Shown here one piece after another: positions 21,210-32,803 of a stretch of DNA of 64,000 nucleotides. The position numbers and the translations under genes are program-made. Positions within the stretch are counted from its first letter, which is position 1, and every line of letters starts with the position of its first letter. A model generated the notes under the pieces. The model searched no databases. It was not told the DNA's origin and saw nothing but the letters and a program-made list of their open reading frames with translations. Origin of the DNA: Euphorbia lathyris (Eukaryota > Streptophyta > Magnoliopsida > Malpighiales > Euphorbiaceae); NCBI RefSeq assembly GCF_963576675.1, contig NC_088911.1:130141929-130205928 (forward strand), written 5' to 3'.

Positions 21210-23872
21210 ACTAATAATGCTTATGATGAAAGCTTGAGATTTTTCTACCCAGGTAAGTGCATCGGTCAGACCAGCAACGACTTGATGAAAAGTCTTCAAT
21301 AAGGATGTGTCGTAGTATTGACGCTGAATATTGCTGTGACATATGTGGTTGAAGGTTTGTCTGGTGATAGACAGCATTTCATTTTGTTTCATGGCATCAG
21401 TGTCCATCTCTTGCTTGTTCAAGTTCAGCAATCGAATGGCCTCACCAATTTGCTCAACTGAGCACTAAGAATAAGAGACCATTTGTTCGTTGGTTTTGAT
21501 TTGCTCGGTGTGAAGCTGAGCAAAGAGCATTTTAACTTCATCAGAAGTAGCATAGCATGTGTTCGGAGCTGACAAAGTCTGAACTTGTTGTTGAAGAGCA
21601 TTGAGATGTTGAACTATTGTAAGCTGGATCTCAGCCAGCTTTGAGATGGAATCCTGTTTAGCTTGCTGTGCTTGAAAGGTAACGATGACACTCAGCAAGT
21701 CCTTGAATCCCTTAACTTCATTGAGAAGCTAAGTTACATGGGAGAGCTGAGTTGTCTCAGCAGTAAAAGACCCAGCAGCATGTTGAGTGGTTTGATGAAG
21801 GTCTTTGATCAATGTTTGCACCGAGTCGATGATTCTTTTCCAGAATCGGTGGCATGCAAGTAGTTAATAGAGCCTTCATTTGCTTGCCTTGTTTCCTCAG
21901 TATGACCGGTGGGAAGAGGAGTCAAAGGAATGACGTGGTCAGTGACTGGAAGTGTGTTTCCAATCTGCACTTGAGTTTCAGGTAGAACTGATTGATCGGC
22001 AGAGGTGTTGATTGGAGAAGAGGTCATTCTAATGCTGTCTATGCTGACTGGTGCAGGAATGTTGTGAGTCAGCACAATGCTTGCATTGACAGCATTTACA
22101 GGAATTGACTCAACTTGACTTGTTGAGTTGGCGAAAGCATTTAAGTCGGCATGTTCCTTTGGTGAAGAAACAGAGGCTTGATTTTCAAGGGAAGCCGATG
22201 GAATAGTAGATGGTTGTTTTCTGAAAAATTTCAGCTTGAGTTTAGAAGGGTCTTGGGTCGGCTTTTGGATAAAAAAGTCAGGGAAAATTGGTGGTTGAAC
22301 AGGAAGGTCACTGATTGTCTTCTGACTTGCCTTAACCAATCTTCTTCTTCGAGGAGGAGACAACTTGTATAGATTCTCCTGAGTGAGAGGGAGAAGTTTC
22401 CTCTTGATCAGCATTAAGCTGGTCAGCTTGTTCTTGTCCTTGATCAACATTGTGTTGGTCAGGTTCTTGTTCATCTCCAGCAGCCAACCCTGTATTGGTT
22501 GGCTCAGCATCAACCTCACTAGCTGTTTCCTCAGTGTCCTTAGCGTCTTCTTGACCGCTTGCTTCTTCTTCTTCTTCTTCATCTTCTTCACTATCGCCAT
22601 CTAACTCTTCCTCAACTTGTGCAATGAACTGATCGTCCAGATGCACTTCATCTTCTTGATGCTCAGCTACAGTTCCTAGACACTGTGTGTAGTGTGAATC
22701 ATCAGGCACAATGATGTCAGTAGGGATAGCATCAATAGGAGTCAGTGTAGAAGACTTCTGCTTCTTTTGAGGCTGCTCATCAGCATCTGTTCTTTCCTCA
22801 GTTTCAGGCTCATCTTGCCTGCTCCTTTTCTCAGCTGACTTAGGTCTCTCCTGACCTGGTTCAACAGCTGACTTAGGCTTCTTGGCCTGAGGCTCAACCT
22901 TCTTTGAAGGAGTCCTAACAGCTTTCCTCTTGCGGGCAGCTGGAGCCTTTGTCCTTTTGCTTTGCTTTGGAGCTGTTTCCTCAGCTTGTTGTTCAACAGC
23001 TTTTCCTTTCTTTAGGGGCTGGTTGAACTTCAAAGCCCTCAGTGAAGCGGCTGTTATTTCAGATCCTCTAGCCTAAGTTTCCTCAAATAGGTCTATTTGA
23101 TGATCAATGAGGATCCTGGTGATGAGTGATCCCAGCCTGAGCGTTCCCGTGCTCCTTAGGAACCCAACAATCAAGAATATTGGCATATTGATCGGTTTGT
23201 ACGTCAGCATATTCCATATGAAGCATTGCTCAAAATTCGTTGCTGAGGTGGTGCAGTTGATCTTGGGATAAATAAAGTAGGTCAGCAAATAGTGAGCCAT
23301 CTTTTGGTGTTGACCCATTGAGGTACTTGAGATTTCTCCAGAATGACCAGGGGGCTTGCAAAAGTTGACTTCGTAGTTAGTGTTATCCCGATCTCCAGTT
23401 TTTCTCAGTTTTGCTCCCTCATTTTTCAACTTCAGCAAACTTGCCAAATAGGTGGGATTGATGAAAATCGTTTCCCCCTTACTACTGTTGCCAGATAGTC
23501 CTGGTTATCATCAGCGACTCGGAGGTTGTTGTAGAACTCCCTTACTAGGTTAGGATAGGTGTGATTCCTAATAGAGAACAGCTCGATCCATCCATTTTGC
23601 GATATCCATTCGCAGAAGGGTTGCTCAGATGTCACAAAGGTCTTAGAAACCCATCGTGAGAAGTCTACTTTCCATTCGCTAATATCTTCAAATACCTTGG
23701 AATAGGTTCTTGCCTTGGTCGGCTTTCCTTTGGATGGGGCAGCTTGGTCAGCTTTACCTTTGCTCGGTATAGTGACGTTGGTAATTTCAGGCACAGTAGT
23801 TTGCCTGGAGGGTTCATCGGAGCTGGTCTTAGGGTGACCGGCACCGGAGATGTTGACGAAAACTCTAGTCAT
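21210..23872 (-). pseudogene. COP-2 extra ORF (aORF) after pol
   Basis: Recoverable in pieces (23872-23432, 23447-23073, 23033-22332, 22337-21809, 21698-21465, 21464-21210) over about 890 codons. The N-terminal part (EWKVDFSRW, EQPFCEWISQNGW, YPNLVREFYNNLRV, VVRGKRF) resembles the 'putative plant transposon protein' domain (PF20167, named from memory). The centre is Lys/Arg-rich (a likely nuclear-localisation region) then strongly acidic (DSEEDEEEEEEA). The C-terminal third is Gln/Leu-rich and probably helical, as in COP-1. Frameshifts separate the pieces. An ATG at 23974 overlaps the TATA box, so MTRVFVNIS at 23872 is the more likely start. The function is unknown. Confidence 0.75.
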
Positions 23873-23974
23873 TGTTTCAGAAAAGGATTGGAAGCTTTGA
23901 GGGTTTTTAGAGAGAGAATTCTTTGCCAAAGAATTCGGTAAGTGTAAAGAAAATAAAAATGGGGATTTACCCAT

Positions 23975-23985
23975 TATTTATAGCG
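23975..23985 (-). promoter_or_regulatory. Possible internal promoter of COP-2 extra ORF
   Basis: The minus strand reads CTATAAATAATGG, a canonical TATA box about 105 bp upstream of the ATG at 23872. It lies in the 370-bp gap after pol (23986-24343), which has no other gene. It suggests a separate transcript for the extra ORF. Motif-only evidence. Confidence 0.4.
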
Positions 23986-24343
23986 GTGAAGTGTGGATCT
24001 TATTGAATCCATGTGTCGGTTTTGCCTTGGGATTGTCAACCGACAAAGATCCTGGCTTTTATGACACATTCGGCGCATACGTCATCCTAGGTGGCTATTC
24101 GCGTGCTTTTGCATTTAATGCAACGGATCTAACACTCAGCGTTTAGAATACTAAGCGTTTTATATTCTGAGTGGTCAGTAGGATGATTTCTCAGTTTGAG
24201 ATTACTACTCAGTGTGCTATTTACTTAGTATTGATGTGTATTTTGCGTTAATTACTCAGCATAACAATCACTCAGCATGCATTTGCCTAAATCATTCAGC
24301 AGAGTAATTCACTCAGCATAAATTTACATTTTAGAATAGGAAT

Positions 24344-25906
24344 TTACTGAAGAGGATTAAACATACCAATGGCTTCTCTCAGTATGCTGAACTGTTCACG
24401 AGCCAGTGGCTTTGTGAAGATATCCGCAAGCTACTCATTTGTTGGGACATAGGTGAGCTTTATCTCACCTTTGAGTACATGGTCTCTAATGAAGTGATGC
24501 CTTATGCTGACATGCTTCATTCTGCTGTGTTGAATTGGGTTCTTTGATAGATCAATTGCACTTTTGTTGTCGCATTTGACCTCAATTGTCTTTGTTTGAA
24601 CACCATAGTCTTCAAGCTGTTGCTTAATCCATAGGACTTGAGCAACATACTGGCCAGCAGCAATGTACTCAGCTTTAGTGGTAGACAAGGCTACTGACGC
24701 CTGCTTCTTGCTGAACCAGGATACAAGACAGCTTCCTAAGAAATGACATCCTCTAGAGGTGCTTTTCCGTTCTAGCTTGTCTCGACCATAGTCAGCATCA
24801 GTGTATCCAACGAGTGTAAAGCCATGAGTGTTGGGATACTATAAACCTGCGTTCACTGAGCTTTGCAAATATCTAAGGATTCTTTTTACAGCTATGTAAT
24901 GAGATTCCTTAGGGTTAGATTGATATCTAGCACAGTAGCATACTGAGAACTGAATGTCCGGTGTACTGGCTGTTAAGTAAAGTAGAGAGCCTATCATACC
25001 TTGATACAATTTGCTATCTACTGACTTACCATTTTCGTCAGCGCAGAGGACAGTGTCAGTGCCCATAGGAGTGGATATTGGTTTGCAATTTTCAAGATCA
25101 TATTTCTTCAATATCTCCATGGCATATTTAGCTTGACTGATGAAGATGCCATTCTTTCCTTGTTTGATTTGAAGTCCAAGGTAGAAGTTGAGTTCTCCCA
25201 TCATCGACATTTCAAACTCAGTCTGCATTTGCTTGCTAAATTCCTTGCACATTGACTCATTAGTAGCACTGAAAATAATATCATCAACATATATTTGAGC
25301 CAGCAGGGTATCTTTACCCTTTCTCTTAATGAATAAGGTTGTATCAGCTTTGCCCCTGACATAGTTTCTAGTCAGCAGGAAACTGGTCAGCCTCTCATAC
25401 CAAGCACGTGGTGCTTGCTTGAGGCCGTACAGAGCCTTTTTGAGCTTATAAACGTGGTTTGGGAATTTAGGATCCTCAAACCCTGGAGGTTGATTAAAAT
25501 AAACTTCCTCGTTTATAACTCCATTAAGGAATGCACTTTTAACATCCATTTGAAACAGTTTAAAGTTCATGTAAAATGCATAAGCATATAAAATCCTAAT
25601 AGCCTCTAGCCTTGCCACTGGGGCAAAGGTCTTACCGTAGTCCTGAGCTACCAGCCTTGCTTTGTTCCTGACTACGTTTCCTTACTCATCCAGCTTGTTG
25701 CGGAAGACCCATCTTGTTCCAATGGTCTTTTGACTCCTTGGATGTGGCACTAGCTCCCATACATCGTTTCTTCTGAATTGGTCGAGTTCCTCTTGCATTG
25801 CGCTCATCCAGAATTCATCTTCTTCAGCATCAGCGAAGTTCTTAGGTTCCTGAACTGAGATGAAGGCTACATTGTTGAGGTACCTCCTGAGTTGGTTTCT
25901 TGTCAT
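24344..25906 (-). pseudogene. COP-2 pol: reverse transcriptase and RNase H
   Basis: Copia RT (RVT_2) shows FQMDVKSAFLNG, PPGFEDPKFPNHVYKLKKAL in shorter conserved blocks, YGLKQAPRAWY, and the active site IYVDDIIFSA. Then come FYLGLQI and the STPMGTD and GSLLYLT blocks. RNase H follows, with TTKAEYIAA and CDNKSAIDLSKNP. The usual copia C terminus LADIFTKPLAREQF ends at a TAA at 24344. In-frame stops interrupt it at about 25682, 24839 and 24431, so no full-length enzyme is made. Confidence 0.87.
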
Positions 25907-27440
25907 CAGGGTATTCTCAACGGCATCAAGGATTGCACTCTCTGGGTGCCCTCTTGGAATCCTTATCTTTTTGGGTAGATTGATGTCTTGTGATGTCTGT
26001 GTTTCAACAATCTCTGTAGGTGAAGACTGGTCAGTGAAAACAATATTTGGTTCACTTTTACCTTTGATCAGCCCTTGAGGGAATGACTCAGCGGCTGTAT
26101 CTTGATCAGCGGGTGCTGAGTGTGGATCATCCTCGATCAGTGGCAGATATCTTTCTGCAGGGTTAGTTTCGTCGAACTCAATATGTACCGATTCTTCTAA
26201 AACTTGAGTTCGTTTATTGAAAACTCTGTATGCTTTGCTGTTTGTTGAGTAGCCTAGAAAGATAGCTTCATCGCTTTTGAGTCAAATTTAGCTAGGCTAT
26301 CTTTAGTATTTAAAATAAAGCATTTACAACCAAAGGCACGAAAGTATCCAATGTTGGGCTTTCCTCCTTTCCAAAGCTCGTAGGGGGTTTTCTATAGTAT
26401 AGGTCTAATAAGATCCCTATTAAGAATATAGCATGATGTGTTAACAGCCTCGCCCCAAAAATACTTTGGAAGCCTATGCTCACTCAGCATTGTCCTTGCT
26501 ATTTCAACCAGTGTTCTGTTATTCCTTTCAACGACCCCATTTTGTTGAGGCGTTCTAGGAGCAGAGAAGTTATGGTCAATGCCGCTCGCTTCACAGAATT
26601 CAACAAACTATTGGTTTTTGAATTCTCCACCATTATCACTTCGGATGTGAGCAAGTTTTAGGTCTTTATCATTTTCAAGTTTTCTAACCAAATTTGTAAA
26701 TGTCTCAAAGGTCCCATCCTTGCTACTCAGCAAGATGACCCAAGTGTACCGAGAGAAGTCATCTACAATGACCAAGGAAAATCTTCTTCCACCCAGACTC
26801 AGCGGCTGGACTAGACCGAAGAGATCCAAGTGTAGTAATTCTAACGGACGCTTAGTTGAGACAATGTTTTTGCTATGAAAAGATTGTTTAATTTGTTTTC
26901 CAGCTTGGTAAGCGTGGCATAGTTGATCTTTTTCAAATCTAAGTTCAGGCAGTCCCTCAACCAATTGCTTTCTTGCTAATTTGGCCAGGAGGTCCATGCT
27001 TACATGACCAAGTCTCCTGTGCCATAGCCAAGAATTTTCTTCCTTTGAAACTAAGCATACAGTTTTTGAAAACTTTTTCTCTAAGTCTAGCATAAAGACA
27101 TTATCGATCCGAGGGGCAGTTAAAATTAACTCATTTGTTTTTCCCTCATATATTTTACATCCAGTAGCATCAAATATAACTTTTCTCCCATTGTCACATA
27201 GCTGAGCTACGCTGAGTAAGTTATATTTGAGTCCGCTGACTAGGGAGACTGACTCAATAGTAGGATTACCTCCGATGGTTCATGACCTTACTATCTTACC
27301 CTTTTTGTTGTCTCCAAAACTTACACTTCCTCCTTGTTTACGCTCAAACGTGATGAATTGAGTTTCATCACCAGTCATGTGTCTCGAGCATGCGCTGTCA
27401 ATATACCACATCTTTGACTTCTCAGCACACCTCAGGCTTA
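25907..27440 (-). pseudogene. COP-2 pol: protease and integrase
   Basis: Protease is read from YIDSACSRHMTGD near 27400; the active site is DSA where copia proteases have DSG or DSA. A gag-pre-integrase zinc region (WLWHRRLGH...) follows. The integrase core has Asp in LLHLDLFG, Asp in RSDNGGEF and Glu in NGVVERNN. The first part (27093-26608) is open; stops at 26608 and about 26397 break the rest. A linker rich in Ser/Thr/Pro separates integrase and RT. In an intact element it would insert the cDNA into the genome. Confidence 0.82.
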
Positions 27441-27452
27441 CCTGCATTGTAA

Positions 27453-29194
27453 CTAGTTACTTTTAGGTACCCAATTCTTTTTGGGTCCTTGCTTGTTAGG
27501 TTCAACAGGTAACGTATCATATTTCATTTTATGGCGGCATACTTGGACAGTATGGCCATTCTTTCCACAGAAGTCACAACTGACCTTCCGTTTAGGATTT
27601 TTCACTGACTGGTCAGCACCCAGTGCTGAGCGTGCCAGCACACCTTAGTGGTGTGTCCTTTCTTCCCACAGAAGTCACACTTGACATTTTGATAGGGATT
27701 CCATCTCTGCTGACCAGTACTTCGGTACTGAGCATTCAGAGGAATATTCCTTTTGTTTTGAACCTTTAGTTGGTTCTGGATATTTGTGACGTCCTTTCTC
27801 AGTTTCTTTGAATCTGATTGGACTTCAGAGACAGACTCATGTATGATTTTCATGTTATCATGCAAAGTTGAGTTGTCCTGAAGAAGGTATCTAAGGTCAC
27901 TTAGCTTGACCTCTTCAACCTCGTCACAACGCCTGCTGAGTGCTCTAATTTTCTTATTACACTTTTTGAGAAGTGTATAGAGATCACTCAGGGCATTACC
28001 CATTTCGTTTATGAGCTGGGAAAGTGATGTTACCTCATTTGATTGCTCCTCATCATCAGATGCAACAGAGGGGTCAGTATGCTCAGAGACGCACGACTCA
28101 GCAAGTTCGTCAACCATGAAGTATATCTTTGCTGACTCGGTGGCCTCAGCTTCTGTTGATGAAGACTCATCACTGTCGCTCCATGTAGCCATCATTGCCT
28201 TTTTGCCGTTCTTCTTATCTTTCCTCAGTGTGGGGCAGCTTGACTTTATATGGCCAGTTTGATGACATTCAAAGCATGTAATGGGCTTTGAGTTGTCTTT
28301 CTTGTATTTGCTGTCGCTGGAATCAGCTTTATACTTATCAAACTTTTTGTAAGGCTTCTTAGAATATTTGTCATTTTTCCTGAACAACCTTTTCATCTTC
28401 CTTGTGAACATAGCCATCTCTTCATCATCTGTTGAGCTCCCATCAGTGTAGTCAACTTTCATGACAAGAGATTTCTACTTCTTGTCTTCAAACATTTCCT
28501 TCACCTCGAAGTTTTTCATTGATATCTCATGGGTAAGCAACGAGCCGATGAGTTCATCATATTTGTAGGTGGTTAAGTCCTGAGCTTCCTCAACAACGGT
28601 CTTCTTTGCTTGCCAGTCTTTAGGAAGACTCCTGAGTATCTTTTTGACTTGTTCTTCCTCAGTGAAGATCTTCCCAAGTCTCTTGAGCTCATTGATGATG
28701 TTGGTAAACCTTGCATTCATGTCAGATATACCCTCATCATTGTTCATTTCGAACAGCTCGTACAGTCTCATCTGATGGTTCACCTTGGACTCATTTACTT
28801 TATTGGTTCCCTCATAGGTGACCTCTAGCTTCTTCCAAATCTCTTGCGCCGACTCACAACCTGAGATTTTATTATATTCTACAGCATCGAGCGCACAGTG
28901 AAGCATATTTATAGCCGAAACATGATTTTGTAGCTTCTTGAGATCATCCTCTGTCCATTTGGCCTCAGCTTTAACAACTGTTTGGCCAGCCACAACTTCG
29001 ACATCCACAAATGGGCCTTGGACTATGGATAGCCAGGCACTCATGTTTGTAGCCTGAATGAAATTTCTCATCCTATTCTTCCAGAAGGTATAGTTAGACC
29101 CGAAGAATAGGGGAGGCCGAGTAATGGACAACCCCTCAGGTAAGATCTGAGTTGTTTGGTTTCCTGGGAGAAACCGAGTGATGTTTTTGCCCAT
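27453..29194 (-). pseudogene. COP-2 gag
   Basis: It starts MGKNITRFLPGNQ at 29194. A capsid-type domain follows (FGSNYTFWKNRM, then WKKLEVTYEG, LYELFEMNNDEGI, ILRSLPKDW), as in UBN2-type copia gags. An in-frame TAG near 28475 interrupts it. The next part has a zinc knuckle CFECHQTGHIKSSC, a coiled-coil-like stretch, and two more knuckles (CDFCGKKGHTTKVC and, after a frameshift near 27620, CDFCGKNGHTVQVC). Three knuckles is more than the usual one. It forms the particle and binds RNA in intact relatives. Confidence 0.85.
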
Positions 29195-29243
29195 AACAAG
29201 GATAAGATCAAGGTGGTTAAACCTTTTACAGTGAGATTTTAAA

Positions 29244-29255
29244 GCTCTGATACCA
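29244..29255 (-). other. Primer binding site (initiator Met tRNA), COP-2
   Basis: The minus strand reads TGGTATCAGAGC two bases inside the LTR (CAACA|AG|TGGTATC), the standard copia primer site. Confidence 0.92.
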
Positions 29256-29257
29256 CT

Positions 29258-30604
29258 TGTTGGTCCCTTATAATGTTACAAGTATAGTTCAAGGGGGGGG
29301 GGGGGTTAGGAACTATTTAAAAAAATTTAAGCTAGGGCAGACTTCTTTTTCGTGAGAAAAAGGTTTGGACAGCGGCGCTGAGTGAATAGCAAGATACTGG
29401 TTTAGTCAACTAGTGACTAGGTCAGTTTCTTTACTTGAGTCAGGAGATAACACTTAGAGTCTATTCCTGAGCTGGGATATTCAATGCACGTAACTCAGCT
29501 TGACCTCTTTACTTGGTCAGTTTTTTTTGTTTAAGCAAGCAATAAATATATAAAGGAGTGTAAGGTTAGAAATATGTTACTCAGCAGATTTATCCAGGTT
29601 CGGCCTCCAAGCCTATGTCCTGTCCCCGGAACACGTTCCGAGATTTCGAATTCTCTACTGAGATCTTTAACGGTAGAGCATCAAACCTTTTACAATCTTA
29701 GCAACTGAGTATAACAAGAGTACCTTCCTCTATACCTCTATTCAATCCTAATCTCTCACTGAGTATTATAACCGAGTACTCAGCCTCTCCTTTCTAATCT
29801 CTAGAAATGATAAGTGTTTGTCCTAAACAATGATTGCTAAGACACCTTAGATGATTGAATAATCACTCTAGACTTTTACACAAAAGATATAAAATTTAGT
29901 ATAAGATTGCTTTGCTTTTTGCTTGCAGAACTTGCGTAGAAATTTGGTCAGCGTAATGGCTTGATCAAGTTCTGTATAAAATGAAGCAACTGATGGCACT
30001 ATTTATAGAGATGTCTGAGGCATCGGTCATTTTGAATTTCAAAATAACCGTTGGAGGGAAACGACTTCCTGTCGTTGTCATCCTGACTTGCTCAGAACTC
30101 TTGGCCAATCAGATTTGAGTATCTTCTGTCTTCGGTCAGCTTTTGGTCAGCTCGGCAGAATGTCTCTCCATTTATGGTAATGTCAACTAGACAGCATACT
30201 GTGTCTTCGGAACTTTACCCAAAGTGGAAACACTTTGTCTGGAAGTTTTCCTTAGCTAGCTGTTGTCTTGTATGCTTTGTCGAATCAACTCAGCAGCTTC
30301 ATCCCGAAGTTGTTCCACGAAGGTCTTCTAGATCCTTCTTCCGCTGAGTTGTGTTTTGTCCATAACGACAACGTTTTGACATACGCGGGCCGAGTTGCCA
30401 TAAACTGTTTGACTTGGGCTTTGACTTTCGTATTGGGCTTTGGGCTTTTTAAACTTTGTATCGTATAAACAATTTAACTCAACATTAAACAAACACATTA
30501 GTAGAATAAATCAAAGCATATAAACTTAGTGTGTTTAGAATATGTTTTTAATTATACTTAAACAATTTTGTCAAATCAAAATTATGTGGAAAGATGTTTC
30601 AACA
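29258..30604 (-). repeat. COP-2 5' LTR
   Basis: About 1,347 bp, TGTTGAAACA to CCAACA in element orientation. It holds a run of about 14 G near 29293 (plus strand), a TATA box at about 29999-30009 and a near-palindrome TTTTGAATTTCAAAA at 30030-30044. Its outer 508 bp (30097-30604) reappear at 53037-53547. Confidence 0.9.
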
Positions 30605-31006
30605 AGAACTGCTCACCTCATATTTGTGATTCTCTAGGCTCTGTTTTTGGCGTCTCTATAGCATCTACTTTAGGGAAGTATTTGGGTTTGCTTTCTATCA
30701 TTAGCCATAACAAGGCTCAATTGTTTAACTTCATCCAGGATCGGGTGGCACATAGGCTAAGGAGCTCAAAGTAAAAATATCCATCCCAAGCAGGTAAGAA
30801 AGTGCTAATTAAATATGCTCTACAAGTTTTACCTTCTTATGCAATGAGTTTGTTCTTGTTACCAAAATCCCTTTGCACTGATCTTGAAAAGATGATGAAC
30901 TTATTTTGGTGGGGATAAGGGGAATGATCTTTCGAAATCTCTTTAATATAGCTTTGCTTTCTAAGTAGGGATGGCGTCTTATTACTTGTCCTTCATCTAT
31001 TGTGGC
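30605..31006 (+). pseudogene. LINE reverse transcriptase fragment (5' of NA-2)
   Basis: The plus strand encodes the region after the RT core of plant L1-type LINEs: NCSPHICDSLGSVFGVS, STLGKYLGL, NKAQLFNFIQDRVAHRL, QAGKKVLIKYALQVLPSYAM, MMNLFWWG. Stops and frameshifts are frequent. COP-2 cut it on the left and NA-2 on the right (GTGGC duplication 31002-31006). It continues at 55561, and a near-identical copy lies at 53548-53949. Confidence 0.8.
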
Positions 31007-32283
31007 TGATGCGGTTTCTGGGAAACCTTACTAAGGGATAAGTGTACCCCGTCGTTATCAAGTAATAAATTTCTGGTTAAGTCCAGGTTATCGTCCACAG
31101 GATTTATTTCTGCAAGTATCAAGCTACTCGGTCTCGGATGTTATCTAGGCTTAGGGGGTTTTGAGTTTGGGTTGTTTAATTAATCTACTCCTAGGTTGAA
31201 TTATGCTAATCCTAACTAAGTTATCTAATTCTAACTAAGTTATCTAATTCTAGCTAAGTTATTCTAACCCTAACTAAGTTACTCTACCCCTAATTGATCT
31301 TTCATTAATGAAACTATTCGAAGGAACATGGTATGAACGATAATAATAAAGATAGATTATCAAGTCTATTGAATAAAGATCTAATCTGAGTCACTTGTAT
31401 TCAAGGCGATTAACCCTACTTACCCTCCTGAAGTTCCTAGCGCGTGATTCCCTAAGGCCGAAACTAGGTCTAAGGCTCAGTAAATTGGCGCTTAATCAAC
31501 TAAGAGGTTGTCGATCTCCTAGGCTCTGACTAGGTCAGATTCAGCTCGCAATATGTGCCTACTAGATTTTGGGGCTTTTGAATGAGTTAAACCAATTGAA
31601 TAAAGCGTAAGACAAGGATTAGACAATAAACATAGAACAAAACAAGAGCTAAATTATTATTAAAGGCGAAGGTAATTGTCACAAGATACAATAAGTCAAG
31701 TTCGGCAACTGTATCAAAGAGTACAAACATGGAAAGATAAAAGGAGATACAAAAATCCCTTTCAGGGAACCTGTTTACTCTACAGCCGACGACTTGATCT
31801 TAAGGACGGACCTTGATAATTCCTCGGTAGAAAGCTTTGAAGGAGCTTCAATGGAGGTTGAGGAAGATGGAGAAGATGAAGAGGAATTACAAGGGGAAAG
31901 CTAAAATAATTTACAAAAACGAAAGATATTTAATTTACAATTGAAAATTCCTATTTATAGACGCGTCTCGGGCCTCGTTTTGACCTATTTTCGTGTCCTA
32001 GTTGGTGTAGGAAGACGTGGGGCCGAACGTGGCTTCGTGGGGGCGGAATTGGTCTTTTTGACCAATTCCCGCAGGGCTGCTCGCCGAGCAGGAAAGGCTG
32101 CTCGGCAAGCAGGGCTGCTCGCGCCGAGCAGCCCCCTGCTCACCGAGCAGGCGCCTGGCGCCCTGCTCGGTGAGCAGAAATGGCCCGTGGGGCCCTGCTT
32201 GCCGAGCGTTTTGGCCTGAAGCGCGCTCGATCCAAGCTCGATGAGTTCCGCGACCTTTTTCGTCCGACTTCACACCTGCACAC
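31007..32283 (-). repeat. NA-2 3' LTR, left part
   Basis: Begins TGATGCGG and matches NA-1 LTR and 53950-55555. Contains the TATA box (31951-31960) and the start of U3. ATH-1 cuts it at 32284 within CCTGCACAC|GCATAAAA. Confidence 0.92.
32045..32177. repeat. GC-rich palindrome array in NA-2 left LTR
   Basis: A hairpin (GGAATTGGTC / GACCAATTCC) is followed by four to five CTGCTCG-type palindromes, some decayed (CTGCTCACCGAGCAG, CTGCTCGGTGAGCAG, CTGCTCGGCAAGCAG). The changes are CpG to TpG/CpA type. The right LTR copy at 55022-55122 is less decayed. Confidence 0.85.
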
Positions 32284-32552
32284 TGTTAAACCCAAAATAT
32301 ACCTAAAATATCCTATATAAATACGTTAAATTTACATTGAAATCGTGTTAATTATATTCATTTGGAATACTTTTACGTCTTTATTTACTTCTTTGATGCA
32401 AGGTACCTAAATATTTGGTAAAATCCAAATAGGAGCGAAAACGGAGCTAAAATGGAGGAAAAACCTTAAAAACGTATCGGGAATGCATATCAGTCAGAAG
32501 AACGCTCGAGGAGGACGAAAAATAGTCGTACGCCAGGGAAGAACACTCTCTA

Positions 32553-32678
32553 TCGCGACTGAGATTCTCAAAATCTCAGTCGCGACTTACGAAGTCCAGA
32601 CCGAGGGAATTCAAATCTCGAAAACTCGCCCCTGTACCCCCTGTCGCGACTGAGATTTTCAGAATCTCAGTCGCGACA
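32553..32678. repeat. Paired CpG-rich hairpins in ATH-1 U3
   Basis: The first inverted repeat is 32553-32566 with 32572-32585 (arms TCGCGACTGAGATT). The second is 32642-32657 with 32663-32678 (arms TGTCGCGACTGAGATT), with loops of about 5 bases. The 3' LTR keeps both at 44312-44346 and 44402-44438. The motif recurs inside the element at 41040-41075. Confidence 0.92.
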
Positions 32679-32795
32679 GACACCCCTCCCGCACACTAAA
32701 CACATGTTAAAATTCGTAAAAACGCGTCTGTTCGTTCGGATAAAAGCGACCCTTCACCAGCAGACACGACCCATCATTCACAACCCTTCAACAAC

Positions 32796-32803
32796 TATAA
32801 ATA
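32796..32803 (+). promoter_or_regulatory. ATH-1 LTR TATA box
   Basis: CTATAAATAAG, also in the 3' LTR near 44556. It is the probable start of the genomic transcript, downstream of the hairpins. Confidence 0.65.

Larger units (their letters stand above)
21210..30604 (-). mobile_element. COP-2: Sirevirus-like Ty1/copia retrotransposon, lacking its 3' end
   Basis: Read leftward from 30604: 5' LTR, initiator-Met primer site, gag with zinc knuckles, protease, integrase, RT, RNase H, then a long extra ORF cut at 21210. The integrase-before-RT order shows Ty1/copia. A long ORF after pol and the gag type fit Sireviruses. It has no 3' polypurine tract or 3' LTR; the LTR of COP-1, in opposite orientation, abuts the break. 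The right flank is the LINE. Gag, pol and extra ORF all contain stops or frameshifts. Confidence 0.88.

Noticed and set aside
22178..22604. Plus-strand frames with poly-Phe opposite the copia extra ORF
   Set aside because: Complement of the acidic and Lys-rich codons of the minus-strand ORF.
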